From: Swaminathania salitolerans | GTDB lineage: Bacteria > Pseudomonadota > Alphaproteobacteria > Acetobacterales > Acetobacteraceae | NCBI RefSeq assembly: GCF_025994315.1 | Contig: NZ_BAQE01000017.1 | Strand: one strand, 5' to 3' | Length of the DNA stretch: 49,098 bases | Shown here: positions 25,013-36,598 of the stretch, piece after piece | How positions within the stretch are numbered: the first letter of the stretch is position 1 | How the letters are laid out: each line of letters opens with the position of its first letter | Made by a program: the position numbers and the translations under genes | Notes under the pieces: model-generated | What the model saw: the letters and a program-made list of their open reading frames with translations, nothing else | Databases searched by the model: none | Told to the model about the DNA's origin: nothing

Positions 25013-26158
25013 ATGGACCCGCTCGCGACCAACGCGGTGCCCCCAGAGGGGAAGCGCACCCGTAACGAGCCGTCACTTTTCGCCACGCCCCATGCGCCGC
25101 CGCGTACTCCCCCGGTCATGCGCGGCGTGCGCGTTCCGCTGCGCCATTACGAGCCGAAAACGGACGGAACGCACGCGCTCCGTCCCGCGAGCGCATCGCT
25201 CATCCGTCCGCAGATCCTCGAGGATCCCGGAGTCGTCACGGTTCTCGTCGCTTCGGCCCTGGCCCATGCGCTCCTGATCGGGCTGCTTCTTTACGAGGGC
25301 GCCCATCATGCGCATGGCCTGCCCGACGGCATGGAAGCGCCCCAGGTCGAAATGATGTTCGCCCCTCCGTCCAGAAGCGGTATGGCGGGCCCCCATACGG
25401 ACTCGCCCGGAGGCGAAGAGACCCCCTCTCCCGCAAAGGACTCCCCGTCGAACGGCGCAGCCGCGCCGAGCGATGCGCAGAACCGGCCGGGAGAAGAGGA
25501 ATCGGCGCCCACGCCTGCCATGCCGACACCCACGCCGCCAGCGGCCCCCCCTGTGCCTGACGGTCCATCGACCGAGATTCCCAGGACCGATACCGATCGC
25601 CCGGTCTCTCCCGGCGTGGCCAAACCGGGCCGGAAGACGCGCAACAACGCGCATGGCCATCGGGCAAGCCGCAAGCCCAGCCCGAAACATGCGGATAATC
25701 CGTTTGCGAACATGACGACGCTCGATTTCAGCGAGGCGCCTTCGACCCCGCGTCGTCGTCGCGGCCATCGTGGCGGATCGGGCGGCCCCATCGACATGTC
25801 GCTCGGCCCGCTCTCGACGAACGGCAAGATCAACGCTCCGTTCATGACGCGCAACTCGATCAGGGGTGTGAGCGACGATTACGGAACCGAGATAGACAGG
25901 TGGATCCGGGCCCATCTCTACTATCCCGAAGATGCGATCCGCAACGGAGAAGATGGCCCGTCCTCGGTCCATGTCGTGCTCGACCGATCGGGCCGCGTGC
26001 GCTCGGTGCGCCTGACCGGCCAGTCGGGCTCGTATTCGCTCGATGCCGCGACCACCGGCATGTTCCAGAACGCGCATCTTCCGCCCGTCCCGCCGGACAT
26101 GAAGGGGGATCACTTCGATATCGATCTGACGATCAATTATATCCTGATCAGACGATGA
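25013..26158 (+). CDS. TonB-like energy transducer with long proline-rich spacer
   Basis: A 381-residue protein. About 70 cytoplasmic residues come first, which is longer than usual. One membrane helix follows (VVTVLVASALAHALLIGLLLY, about 74-94), then a long Pro/Ser/Glu/Arg-rich spacer (about 100-290) and a C-terminal TonB domain (about 290-381). The domain includes WIRAHLYYPEDAIRNGEDG and VHVVLDRSGRVRSVRLTGQS. It would carry proton-motive energy from ExbBD to outer-membrane receptors such as the one at 2748, but exbB and exbD are not nearby. No clear ribosome site precedes the ATG, so the start is uncertain. The ybaK-like gene follows by eight bases. Confidence 0.8.
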   Translation: MDPLATNAVPPEGKRTRNEPSLFATPHAPPRTPPVMRGVRVPLRHYEPKTDGTHALRPASASLIRPQILEDPGVVTVLVASALAHALLIGLLLYEGAHHAHGLPDGMEAPQVEMMFAPPSRSGMAGPHTDSPGGEETPSPAKDSPSNGAAAPSDAQNRPGEEESAPTPAMPTPTPPAAPPVPDGPSTEIPRTDTDRPVSPGVAKPGRKTRNNAHGHRASRKPSPKHADNPFANMTTLDFSEAPSTPRRRRGHRGGSGGPIDMSLGPLSTNGKINAPFMTRNSIRGVSDDYGTEIDRWIRAHLYYPEDAIRNGEDGPSSVHVVLDRSGRVRSVRLTGQSGSYSLDAATTGMFQNAHLPPVPPDMKGDHFDIDLTINYILIRR

Positions 26159-26165
26159 GGGCGTC

Positions 26166-26630
26166 ATGAGTCTCGAATCCGTCAGGGCGGAACTCGCCCG
26201 GATCGCGCCCGACCTCACGATCGTGGATGACGGTCGCAGCACGGCGACCGTGCTCGAGGCCGCTGCCGTCCACGGTGTCGCACCCGACCAGATAGCCAAG
26301 ACCCTCTGTGTCGAGGCCGGCGGCCGGATCGCACTCGTCGTGATGGCGGGAACGGCGAAGCTGGATAACCGGCGTGCCCGGGAGGTTCTCGGTGGCAAAC
26401 CGCGCTTTCTCGGGGCCGAGGCAGTGATGGACGCGACCAGTCACCCCGTCGGCGGCGTCTGCCCTTTCGGCCTCCCCTCGCCTCTGCCCATCTATTGCGA
26501 TCTCTCGCTTCAGGCCTTCGGAGAGATTATCCCCGCGGCAGGTGCGGTCACCGCATCGATTCGCCTGTCGCCGTCCAGACTGATCGCCCTGACAGGCGGC
26601 GTATGGGTGAATGTCCGACAGGCGACCTGA
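26166..26630 (+). CDS. YbaK/EbsC-family aminoacyl-tRNA editing protein (second type)
   Basis: A 154-residue trans-editing domain of the subgroup with GGVCPFGLPSPLPIYCDLSL near residues 97-116 and AAGAVTASIRLSPS near the end. QIAKTLCVEAGG contains the conserved substrate-site Lys. It differs from the Cys-tRNA(Pro) deacylase at 2262 (no ISPFGQKK motif), so it probably edits a different mischarged tRNA or is a free-standing hydrolase. It starts eight bases after the TonB-like gene, which suggests a shared transcript. Confidence 0.85.
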   Translation: MSLESVRAELARIAPDLTIVDDGRSTATVLEAAAVHGVAPDQIAKTLCVEAGGRIALVVMAGTAKLDNRRAREVLGGKPRFLGAEAVMDATSHPVGGVCPFGLPSPLPIYCDLSLQAFGEIIPAAGAVTASIRLSPSRLIALTGGVWVNVRQAT

Positions 26631-27189
26631 GTCCGGATAATCCGGTATGCCGTAACCGGTAGTCTGCCCGATCGGGCGCACGCCGACAGTTTCGCGCGCG
26701 CCAATATCGCCCGGCGAAAGGCGCTTCCCCCGACGGATGGGAAGCCGAAGCCCCGGCGCTACCGATGACACGGAGTCGCATCATACCGCCCGGCTCCTCC
26801 CGAAATCGGAAGACCGCCGGGCCAGACGAGAACACGACCTTGTTGCAATGAAAACCCGTCAAACCGGACACGCATACAAGCAAGTCCGGATCTCCGAGCT
26901 ACATTGGAGATATTTTCTGAATTTACTATCGCACGCTATATGGGTTTATTTACACAATATAATATATTTAGGATATTTATCAAAATATCTAAATTTATCC
27001 GAATCACTATTCTATCTATTGCTTCCTGCACATTCGATCATTAACCGGCAGCGAGAATTGGTCGCTTATTTGTCGTGTCGGTCAGTTTTCACGAAGAGCG
27101 CTATCCCCTTGCGCTTCAGGACGAGCAGTTTTGCCGCTTCCGGAGTGGATACCGAACGAAACACCACTGCCGCGATCCCAGGAACAGGA
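26631..27189 (+). promoter_or_regulatory. AT-rich leader region of the polysaccharide locus
   Basis: This 559-base spacer is unlike the rest of the window: 26920-27040 is mostly A and T. It holds an imperfect hairpin at 26967-26993 (TTTAGGATATTT, loop, AAATATCTAAA). A TTTACA at 26949 could serve as a -35 element, but no convincing -10 lies at the right distance. An open frame crosses the whole spacer into the following gene, but its translation there (rich in Leu, Tyr, Ile and Asn) does not look like protein of this genome. I read it as a promoter and regulator-binding region for the genes at 27190-31979. Confidence 0.55.
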
Positions 27190-28344
27190 TTGTCCGAATT
27201 GTCCAGCAGCAAGAACAAGGTGAATATCGAGCCGCAGTCCAAGCTCCGTGCGTTTCCGGCGCTCGTCCAGAACGGTACGGGCCCCGTCGCGTCCAGACCG
27301 AAACCGCTCTGGAAGTATGCGCGTTTCTGGAGTCTGTTCGGAATTCCGAATCTGTGCGCGATCACCTATTTCGGCCTGATCGCCTCTCCCGTCTATGTAT
27401 CGCATGCGTCCCTCGAAGTATCCGGATCGGGGAAGAGTAGCGAGACATTGACGTCGCTTCTGAGTGCCGCTTCCGAACCGTCGGGAGGCGGCGCCTATGT
27501 CGTGCAGGATTTCATAGCGACACCTGACGAATTCGCGCGCGTGAACCAGAAGTTCGATCTGGCGAGACTCTACGGACGGTACGATTTCATTCGCCGGTTC
27601 GGAAGCTTCGGGAGCTGGTTTTCACGCAGCGACGTCTCGTTGTGGGATGCCTATCGGAAAGCGACCGAAGTTGCGATCAGCAAGAGCGGCATCGCGCAGA
27701 TCATGGTCAGTGCGCCCTCACCCGAGGATGCGCACGCCATTGCCCTCTTCATCCTGACGGATACCATCGCGCATATCAGAGAGCTGAACAGCCGCGAAAA
27801 CGAGGATTATACGCGGGCCGCAAAACTGCAGGTCGATACACTCGAGAAAGCCCTGCAGGACGACGACCGGAACCTGCAGACCTTCCGATCCGCAACGGGG
27901 ATATACCATCCCGATACGTTCTATACGGCGATGATGAATCACAGGACGGAATTGTTGCTGAAGCGACTGGATACGTCCGCCAAGATCGCCGGCCTGCTCG
28001 GAGCCACGCCGAACAGCGCAGCCGCAAGCGCTTTCCGGTCGCAACTCGACATCGTCGAGACCATGATCTCCGACGCCGATTCCCGTCTGCGAGACATGAA
28101 TGGCCGATCGTCCGAATTCGCAGCCCTCGAGACACGGCACGAAATCGATGCCCGCCTTCTGGGTGAGGCACGGACCGCATTGCTGCAATCGACGATCAAG
28201 GCGAGCCAGGATCATTATTACATCCATCAGATCGGCTATCCCTCGAAACTCCAGGGTGCGGAATATCCCCATCGCATTCTGAGCATTCTGCTCGTCCTCG
28301 GATTGAGCGCCCTGCTCCTCGCTATCGCACGTCCGACACGCTGA
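27190..28344 (+). CDS. KpsE/CtrB-like polysaccharide co-polymerase/export protein
   Basis: A 384-residue inner-membrane protein of the capsule-export class. The first helix is at about 55-75 (PNLCAITYFGLIASPVYVSH) and a C-terminal helix is at about 363-380 (ILSILLVLGLSALLLAIA). Between them is a periplasmic part with a coiled coil (about 210-290). Family-like segments are QDFIATPDEFARVN and SAPSPEDAHAIALFILTD. Such proteins bridge the inner membrane machine and the outer-membrane lipoprotein. I chose the TTG at 27190 because AGGA lies six bases upstream and the protein then has the usual length; upstream ATGs lie in AT-rich DNA. No ABC transporter genes are adjacent. Confidence 0.78.
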   Translation: MSELSSSKNKVNIEPQSKLRAFPALVQNGTGPVASRPKPLWKYARFWSLFGIPNLCAITYFGLIASPVYVSHASLEVSGSGKSSETLTSLLSAASEPSGGGAYVVQDFIATPDEFARVNQKFDLARLYGRYDFIRRFGSFGSWFSRSDVSLWDAYRKATEVAISKSGIAQIMVSAPSPEDAHAIALFILTDTIAHIRELNSRENEDYTRAAKLQVDTLEKALQDDDRNLQTFRSATGIYHPDTFYTAMMNHRTELLLKRLDTSAKIAGLLGATPNSAAASAFRSQLDIVETMISDADSRLRDMNGRSSEFAALETRHEIDARLLGEARTALLQSTIKASQDHYYIHQIGYPSKLQGAEYPHRILSILLVLGLSALLLAIARPTR

Positions 28345-28353
28345 ACCGCCCCT

Positions 28354-28371
28354 CGAGGCGAAGAGGCCTCG
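28354..28371. other. Small inverted repeat between two export genes
   Basis: CGAGGC, loop GAAGAG, GCCTCG forms a perfect 6-bp stem ten bases after the stop of the KpsE-like gene and 73 bases before the outer-membrane lipoprotein gene. It could attenuate or stabilise the transcript. No T run follows. Confidence 0.4.
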
Positions 28372-28444
28372 TATCGGCCGGACGCTTCCTCCCGGACTTT
28401 TTCCTCCCCCTCCAGCACTGACCTCATCGTCAGGAGTTTTCCCC

Positions 28445-29590
28445 ATGCGCGCGACTGCGTTTCGCTCTCTCTCCATGTTCTCCCTGCTCGCTGCCCTCGG
28501 CGCCTGCACGCTTCCCGAAGCCGGTCCGTCTGTCGCTGCCCTCAGGAAGACGGCGGATGTCACGCTCGTCCCCGCGACGCGCGCGCTCGTCGATGCTCTT
28601 GCGCGCGATGCTGCGATACGCCGCACTACGCGCCTCGAGAACGCGCTGAGCGCCATCAGGGGCACGGGAGGTCATGTTCACGATCATCGTCTCGGTATCG
28701 GCGACACGGTTCATGTCAGCCTGTGGATCTTTTCCCAGGGCGCCGGACAGGAGGGCGATGTCAGCTCTGCCCCCGGGCCGACCGTCACCGATATCGGAAC
28801 GTTTCCGGTGGCAAGCGACGGGACGATCACGCTTCCTTATGTCCGCAAGGTCAGGATCGTCGGACTGAGTGTTCCCAGAGCGCAGGAGGTTCTCACCGAC
28901 GCCTACAGGCGTCTTGGCACCATGCAGAATCCCGCAGTGGCCCTCACCTCGGGACCTGCGACCGGCGCATCGGCCGATACGGATGGAATCATCGTGACCG
29001 GAGCGACCGGTCATCCGACGATCCTGCCGTGGAATGCGGGCGGCGTTACCATGGCACGCGCCCTCACCACCGCGATGGGCGACGGTACCACCGTTTTCGG
29101 TGCGCAGCACAATGCAGCAGGTGATCATGCCGATGCATGGGTGAGCGTCTCGCGCAACAACCGTCGTATCGCCCGCCTCCCCATGCTCGAAGCCCTCGAG
29201 CAGGACATTCCCCTGCAACCGGGCGACCATCTGATCGTACGGCGCGATGCCAGCGTACGGATCACCATGCTCGGTGGCGGGGTTTCGCATAATACGCTTC
29301 TCGGTTTTTCGGAATCTCCGACACTCGTACAGGTCGTCGCCGCAGCGGAAGGGCTGAACCCGAATACGGCGAACGATCGCGAGATCTTCGTTCTCCGGAA
29401 AAAAGGAAACGGCGCGCGTCCGTCTCTCTACAGTTTTCCCATGAACAGCGGCGAAGGGCTGATCACGGCACAACGCTTCCCGGTCGAGGACGAGGATATC
29501 GTATATATCGGAGAAGCGCCGATCGTCCCGGTCGAGCGGGTCATTACTGCCTTCCTCCAGCTCGGCCTCATCGCTGCCGTCGCCCGTTGA
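28445..29590 (+). CDS. Wza/BexD-like polysaccharide export lipoprotein
   Basis: A 381-residue outer-membrane polysaccharide exporter. The lipobox LLAALGAC makes Cys21 the likely lipidated residue. The Poly_export domain begins with HRLGIGDTVHVSLWIF (about 80-95) and continues with FPVASDGTITLPYVRKVRIVG (about 120-140). SLBB-like parts follow (about 175-215 and 275-350), and the C-terminal segment IVPVERVITAFLQLGLIAAVAR fits the amphipathic helix that spans the outer membrane in Wza. It would form the channel for the polymer made by the neighbouring OpgH-like enzyme. It ends 49 bases before that gene. Confidence 0.9.
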   Translation: MRATAFRSLSMFSLLAALGACTLPEAGPSVAALRKTADVTLVPATRALVDALARDAAIRRTTRLENALSAIRGTGGHVHDHRLGIGDTVHVSLWIFSQGAGQEGDVSSAPGPTVTDIGTFPVASDGTITLPYVRKVRIVGLSVPRAQEVLTDAYRRLGTMQNPAVALTSGPATGASADTDGIIVTGATGHPTILPWNAGGVTMARALTTAMGDGTTVFGAQHNAAGDHADAWVSVSRNNRRIARLPMLEALEQDIPLQPGDHLIVRRDASVRITMLGGGVSHNTLLGFSESPTLVQVVAAAEGLNPNTANDREIFVLRKKGNGARPSLYSFPMNSGEGLITAQRFPVEDEDIVYIGEAPIVPVERVITAFLQLGLIAAVAR

Positions 29591-29639
29591 CCTATCTCCA
29601 ATCGCCCTCGACGAGACTGGATCAGCACCGGTGGAACGC

Positions 29640-31979
29640 ATGCCCGACTACACACATTACCTGATCGAGGGCGGGGTCGATCCTGTCGATGCCGCCCGGA
29701 TCGGCCCTCTCATCCGCAGTCAGGACGATCTCCGGGAATGGCTCGACAGCCATTATCCCGACGAGCAGCATCCCGCTCCGGACCGGCTGCCCATCGGCGC
29801 GCCTCCCATGGAGACGCGATGGAAACGCAATATCCGGAGCATGTTCCAGCGCATGCAGAGCCGGGGGGCTCCTGTCGGCGCCGCGCCGGACTGGATCAGG
29901 GTCGCAGAGAGACGGCGGCTGAGAGCCAAACTCGCCACATTGCTGACGACCTTCGTCATGGTCTGGCTGACGGCCACGACGATGAAATTCCAGATCGACC
30001 AGCATACCCGGCTCGGGCAGAGCCTTTATCTGGTCTGGAGCGTCCTGAACGCCATCATGATCTATCTGATGGTTGCCAGCTTCTACAAACTGGTCATCGG
30101 CAGCTATCATGCCGCCCGGGGACCGGAAAAGAACCCCCATCACCCCATGCATACGGCCCGGGATCCGGAACCCGAGGCGCGGGTCGCCATCATCTATCCC
30201 GTCTATCACGAGGATGCGGCTGCCGTGGCCGCCCGCCTCGCGGCGGCCTGGGTGACGCTGACCGAACACGCACCCGAACACGCACATCTCTACGATCTTT
30301 TCCTGATCTCGGATTCGCGGAAGCTGGAATACTGGGTGGCCGAACAGGCCGCGGTCTACAAGCTGCGCAAGCTCTACCCGGATGCACGTGTCTATTATCG
30401 CTGGCGGCCATCCAATCACCACGCGAAGCTCGGCAATATCGTCGATTTCTGCCGCCGATGGAGCGGTCGATATCGCTATATGTGGATGATGGATGCCGAT
30501 TCGCTGATGGACGGCAAGGCAATCCATACCACCCTGCGCATGATGGAAGGCAATCATCGTCTGGGTATTCTGCAGACCAATCCCAAACCGATTCTGCGCA
30601 GCAGCATTTTCGGCCGGATGCAGCAATTCACGTCCCATATATGCGGCACGGCGTTTTCACACGCTATGACGGCCATGCATATGGGCCACGCCTCGTATAT
30701 CGGCCATAATGCGATGATCAGAATGGAGCCGTTCGTCAGACATTGCATGCTCCCATCGCTCGAGGGATCCGCTCCCTGGGGCGGCAAGCCGCTCTCCCAT
30801 GACATTCTGGAAGCCGCCATGATGGCCAGAGCGGGTTATGAAGTCTGGTTCCTTCCCGAGATAGAGGGCAGTTACGAGGAAATTCCCTCCAATCTCGGGG
30901 CATTCCTGCAGCGTGAGCGACGCTGGATGCAGGGCAATCTGCAGCATATGCGCTTCTTGCTGATGGACGGGATCACCGGGCTGCATCGCGAGACGTTCTT
31001 CACGGGCGTGATGGGATATCTCACCTGCCCGATCTGGTGCGTGTTTCTCCTGATCGCCTTGCATAATTCCACCTCCTTCCTGAGATCGGGCCATATCGCG
31101 CCGCAATTCATCACCGCGATTGAACTCCCCGCACTCATGCTTCTCGGTGCGACGATCATCTTCCTTTTCCTGCCGCGTCTGATTGCCATCGGCACGCATA
31201 TGAAAAGCAGCAAGGCGAAGCGCTATGCAGGACAGGACAAGATCATCATCTCGACCCTGATCGAGGTCGTCTTCTTCTTCTTCATCTCCCCCGTGATCAT
31301 GGTCTGTCTGAGCCGCTTCTTCTGGCTCTGGCTCCGTCGCAGCACGATCTCATGGGGAACCCAGCAACGCGACGACGCCGCGACACCGTGGAAAGACAGC
31401 TGGGCGCAATTCGGATGGGTCAGTCTCACCGGCCTCGCTCTGGCAGGATATGTGCTTTTCCAGATCAACCGGATTCCGGAGCAGCAGATCGCCATGCTTG
31501 CCGCGATCTCGAATCATCGGCTGACGCCGATGTCGATCCTGTTCTGGTTCATGCCCCTCATCCTCGGGCTGACCCTGAGCCCGCTCCTGGTCCGCCTCTC
31601 TTCGGAGAGCCATGGCTGGATACGCAAGGCGGGGCTTTTCTGCATTCCGGAGGAGCTGGACGAGCCGAGGGTCATTACCCTGATGCATGATGCGCTCGCC
31701 TATTTCCGCACGCAGATGCCCGACCCCGAGGATCGCGATGCGACCCTGTCCTATGCCGTATCGAGCCCGTTTTTCTATCTGAATCACCGCCCGCACACGC
31801 GCAGCAAATCCCATATAGGGGACCGGCTCAGAACGAAGATCTCGGATGAGTTTCCCGTGACCATCAGCGAGTTTCATCACGCATTGCGCGAGCGCAGCTG
31901 TTTCGATGAACTCCATCGACGCTTCGGCCTGCAAAGCGTCGAGAACCGGGCGTCCTGTCCGGCCCCTCTCACGGAGTAG
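29640..31979 (+). CDS. opgH: OpgH/MdoH-like membrane glucosyltransferase
   Basis: A 779-residue GT2 membrane enzyme closely related to OpgH, which polymerises UDP-glucose into beta-glucans and moves the chain into the periplasm. The processive GT2 set is present: VAIIYPVYHEDAAAV, LFLISDSRK, MMDADSLMDG, YIGHNAMIR and QRERRWMQGN (the QxxRW-type site). Two helices precede the catalytic part and about six follow it (Phe-rich FFFFISPVIMVCLSRFFWLW). No opgG or opgD is adjacent; instead capsule-type export genes lie upstream. The start is ATG 29640, behind GGTGG; a GTG at 29631 is the alternative. The product (osmoregulated glucan or exported polymer) is open. Confidence 0.9.
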   Translation: MPDYTHYLIEGGVDPVDAARIGPLIRSQDDLREWLDSHYPDEQHPAPDRLPIGAPPMETRWKRNIRSMFQRMQSRGAPVGAAPDWIRVAERRRLRAKLATLLTTFVMVWLTATTMKFQIDQHTRLGQSLYLVWSVLNAIMIYLMVASFYKLVIGSYHAARGPEKNPHHPMHTARDPEPEARVAIIYPVYHEDAAAVAARLAAAWVTLTEHAPEHAHLYDLFLISDSRKLEYWVAEQAAVYKLRKLYPDARVYYRWRPSNHHAKLGNIVDFCRRWSGRYRYMWMMDADSLMDGKAIHTTLRMMEGNHRLGILQTNPKPILRSSIFGRMQQFTSHICGTAFSHAMTAMHMGHASYIGHNAMIRMEPFVRHCMLPSLEGSAPWGGKPLSHDILEAAMMARAGYEVWFLPEIEGSYEEIPSNLGAFLQRERRWMQGNLQHMRFLLMDGITGLHRETFFTGVMGYLTCPIWCVFLLIALHNSTSFLRSGHIAPQFITAIELPALMLLGATIIFLFLPRLIAIGTHMKSSKAKRYAGQDKIIISTLIEVVFFFFISPVIMVCLSRFFWLWLRRSTISWGTQQRDDAATPWKDSWAQFGWVSLTGLALAGYVLFQINRIPEQQIAMLAAISNHRLTPMSILFWFMPLILGLTLSPLLVRLSSESHGWIRKAGLFCIPEELDEPRVITLMHDALAYFRTQMPDPEDRDATLSYAVSSPFFYLNHRPHTRSKSHIGDRLRTKISDEFPVTISEFHHALRERSCFDELHRRFGLQSVENRASCPAPLTE

Positions 31980-32006
31980 CCCCCCCCCGGGGGAAAGAGG
32001 GGGGGG
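31980..32006. terminator. C9/G8 hairpin between convergent genes
   Basis: A run of nine C residues (31980-31988), a spacer of ten purines and a run of eight G residues (31999-32006) can pair as a very stable stem directly after the opgH-like stop and 26 bases before the gcvP stop. It probably ends transcripts from both sides. Homopolymer runs of this length may vary between strains. Confidence 0.6.
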
Positions 32007-32032
32007 CGAGCGTCTGCCGGGGGTGTCGTGCG

Positions 32033-34927
<2,895 letters not shown>

Positions 34928-34979
34928 CCTCGTCAGGAACGGGGCGATAGCGGGGTGGAGGCGCCACCCCGGATCATGG

Positions 34980-35345
34980 TCAGAGCGAAGCCTTGTAGGC
35001 GTCGGAATCGAGCAGGGATTCGAGCTGTGCGGAATCGCTGATCCGCAGCTGGAAGATCCATCCCTCCCCTTCCGGGTCGGCACCGATCAGCGTCGGCTCT
35101 TCCGACAGGCGGGTATTGAACCCGGCCAGAACGCCACCGACCGGCGCGTAGATATCGGATGCGGCCTTGACCGATTCCACGACGGCGGCAGCGTCTCCCT
35201 GCGACAGTTCCGTGCCTTCGTCCTTCGCCTCGACAAAGACGAGCTCGCCCAGCTCCTCGGCGGCATGCGCCGTGATGCCGACGGTCGCGATATCGCCGTC
35301 AAGCCGGAGCCATTCATGCGAAGGCGTGTAATAGGTTGTGCTCAT
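34980..35345 (-). CDS. gcvH: Glycine cleavage system H-protein
   Basis: A 121-residue lipoyl carrier that shuttles the aminomethyl group between P, T and L proteins. The N-terminus YYTPSHEWLRLDGDIATVGIT is typical, and the lipoylated lysine is Lys60 in VVESVKAASDIYAPVGG. EGEGWIFQLRISD closes the domain. It lies between gcvT (89-base gap) and gcvP. The L-protein gene is not in this window, which is usual because it is shared with other complexes. Confidence 0.97.
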   Translation of the reverse strand: MSTTYYTPSHEWLRLDGDIATVGITAHAAEELGELVFVEAKDEGTELSQGDAAAVVESVKAASDIYAPVGGVLAGFNTRLSEEPTLIGADPEGEGWIFQLRISDSAQLESLLDSDAYKASL

Positions 35346-35434
35346 GAGCGGATCTCTTTGTCAGTTGAAGCGGATTACGACCGGATGCCGTCCGGCGGAT
35401 GCGGACGGTAACGGGGAGCGGCGCTCCTGCGGGC

Positions 35435-36568
35435 TCAGCGCTTGAACCCGGGAGGAACGAAGGGAAGGGCACGGATCTCGACCGGGACCAGACGGCCGCG
35501 CAATGCACCGAAAAGCGTCGTGCCGACCGCGGCATGCGATGTCGCGACATAGCCCATGGCCACGGGAGCGCTCACGCTCGGGCCGAATGCGCCAGAAGTG
35601 ACATGACCGACTTTCTCCCGTCCTTCCGCATCGGCAAAAAGCTCGGTGCCGGCACGGATCGGCGCACGCCCCTCCGCCGCAAGCCCGACACGCAGGCGAC
35701 CGACCCCCTCGCGGGCCTGGGCCATCACGATATCGGCGCCGGGATATCCCCCTGCCCGGACACCGCCCTCGCGCCGGGTTTTCTGTATCGCCCAGCCGAG
35801 CGCGGCCTCGAGCGGGGTCGTCGTCTCGTCGAGATCGCTGCCGTAGAGACAGAGCCCTGCCTCGAGACGCAGGCTGTCGCGCGCACCGAGACCGACAGGG
35901 AGAACGCGCTCATCGGCCAGAAGCGCCCGGGCGATCTGTTCGGCGTGATCTGCCGGGATACCGATCTCGAATCCGTCCTCACCCGTATAGCCAGACCGGG
36001 TCACCGTGCAGGGAATGCCATCGATATCGGCCTCGATCGCATCCATGAACCGCATGGTCGCCGCCTCGGGGCAAAGCTCGGACAGGACATGGACCGCCTC
36101 GGGGCCCTGGAGCGCGAGAAGCGCCCGATCCGCCAGCGTCTCGATCACGAGACGATCGCCCAGCCTGTCCTGCAGCAGGGCCGTATCCTGCTCCTTGCAG
36201 GATGCGTTGACCACCACGAACAGCCAGTCGCCCATATTGGCAACCATGAGATCGTCGCGGATGCCGCCTCGCTCATTGGTCAGGAAGCCGTAACGCTGAC
36301 GATTGGCGGCAAGGCCCGCCAGATCGACCGGAATGAGGCTCTCGAGCGCCAGCGCGGCCTCCGTACAGCCTCCAACCCGCGCCGTGATCCGCAGCTGCCC
36401 CATATGGGACACGTCGAACAGGCCTGCCTTGTTGCGCGTGTGGAGATGTTCCGCCATCAGCCCCGCATTGTATTGCAGGGGCATCGCGTAACCGGCGAAC
36501 GGCACCATGCGGGCACCGAGCGCGCGATGAAGGGCATCGAGCGGGGTGAGAGAGAGAGCGTCGGACAC
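35435..36568 (-). CDS. gcvT: Aminomethyltransferase, T-protein
   Basis: A 377-residue enzyme that releases ammonia from the aminomethyl-lipoyl group and passes the one-carbon unit to tetrahydrofolate. Family motifs are RMVPFAGYAMPLQY (about 20-33), AGLFDVSHMGQLRI (about 48-61), SGYTGEDGFEIGIP (about 190-205) and GLGARDSLRLEAGLCLYGSD (about 226-245). First gene of gcvT-gcvH-gcvP. The start lies about 30 bases downstream of the glycine riboswitch. Confidence 0.96.
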   Translation of the reverse strand: MSDALSLTPLDALHRALGARMVPFAGYAMPLQYNAGLMAEHLHTRNKAGLFDVSHMGQLRITARVGGCTEAALALESLIPVDLAGLAANRQRYGFLTNERGGIRDDLMVANMGDWLFVVVNASCKEQDTALLQDRLGDRLVIETLADRALLALQGPEAVHVLSELCPEAATMRFMDAIEADIDGIPCTVTRSGYTGEDGFEIGIPADHAEQIARALLADERVLPVGLGARDSLRLEAGLCLYGSDLDETTTPLEAALGWAIQKTRREGGVRAGGYPGADIVMAQAREGVGRLRVGLAAEGRAPIRAGTELFADAEGREKVGHVTSGAFGPSVSAPVAMGYVATSHAAVGTTLFGALRGRLVPVEIRALPFVPPGFKR

Positions 36569-36598
36569 AGGGTGGACTCCCCAGGGACAGGAAACGAG

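Noticed and set aside
26737..27189. An N-terminal extension of the KpsE-like protein to the ATG at 26737
   Set aside because: The added 151 residues come partly from AT-rich non-coding DNA and have no counterpart in the family; the TTG at 27190 has a ribosome site.
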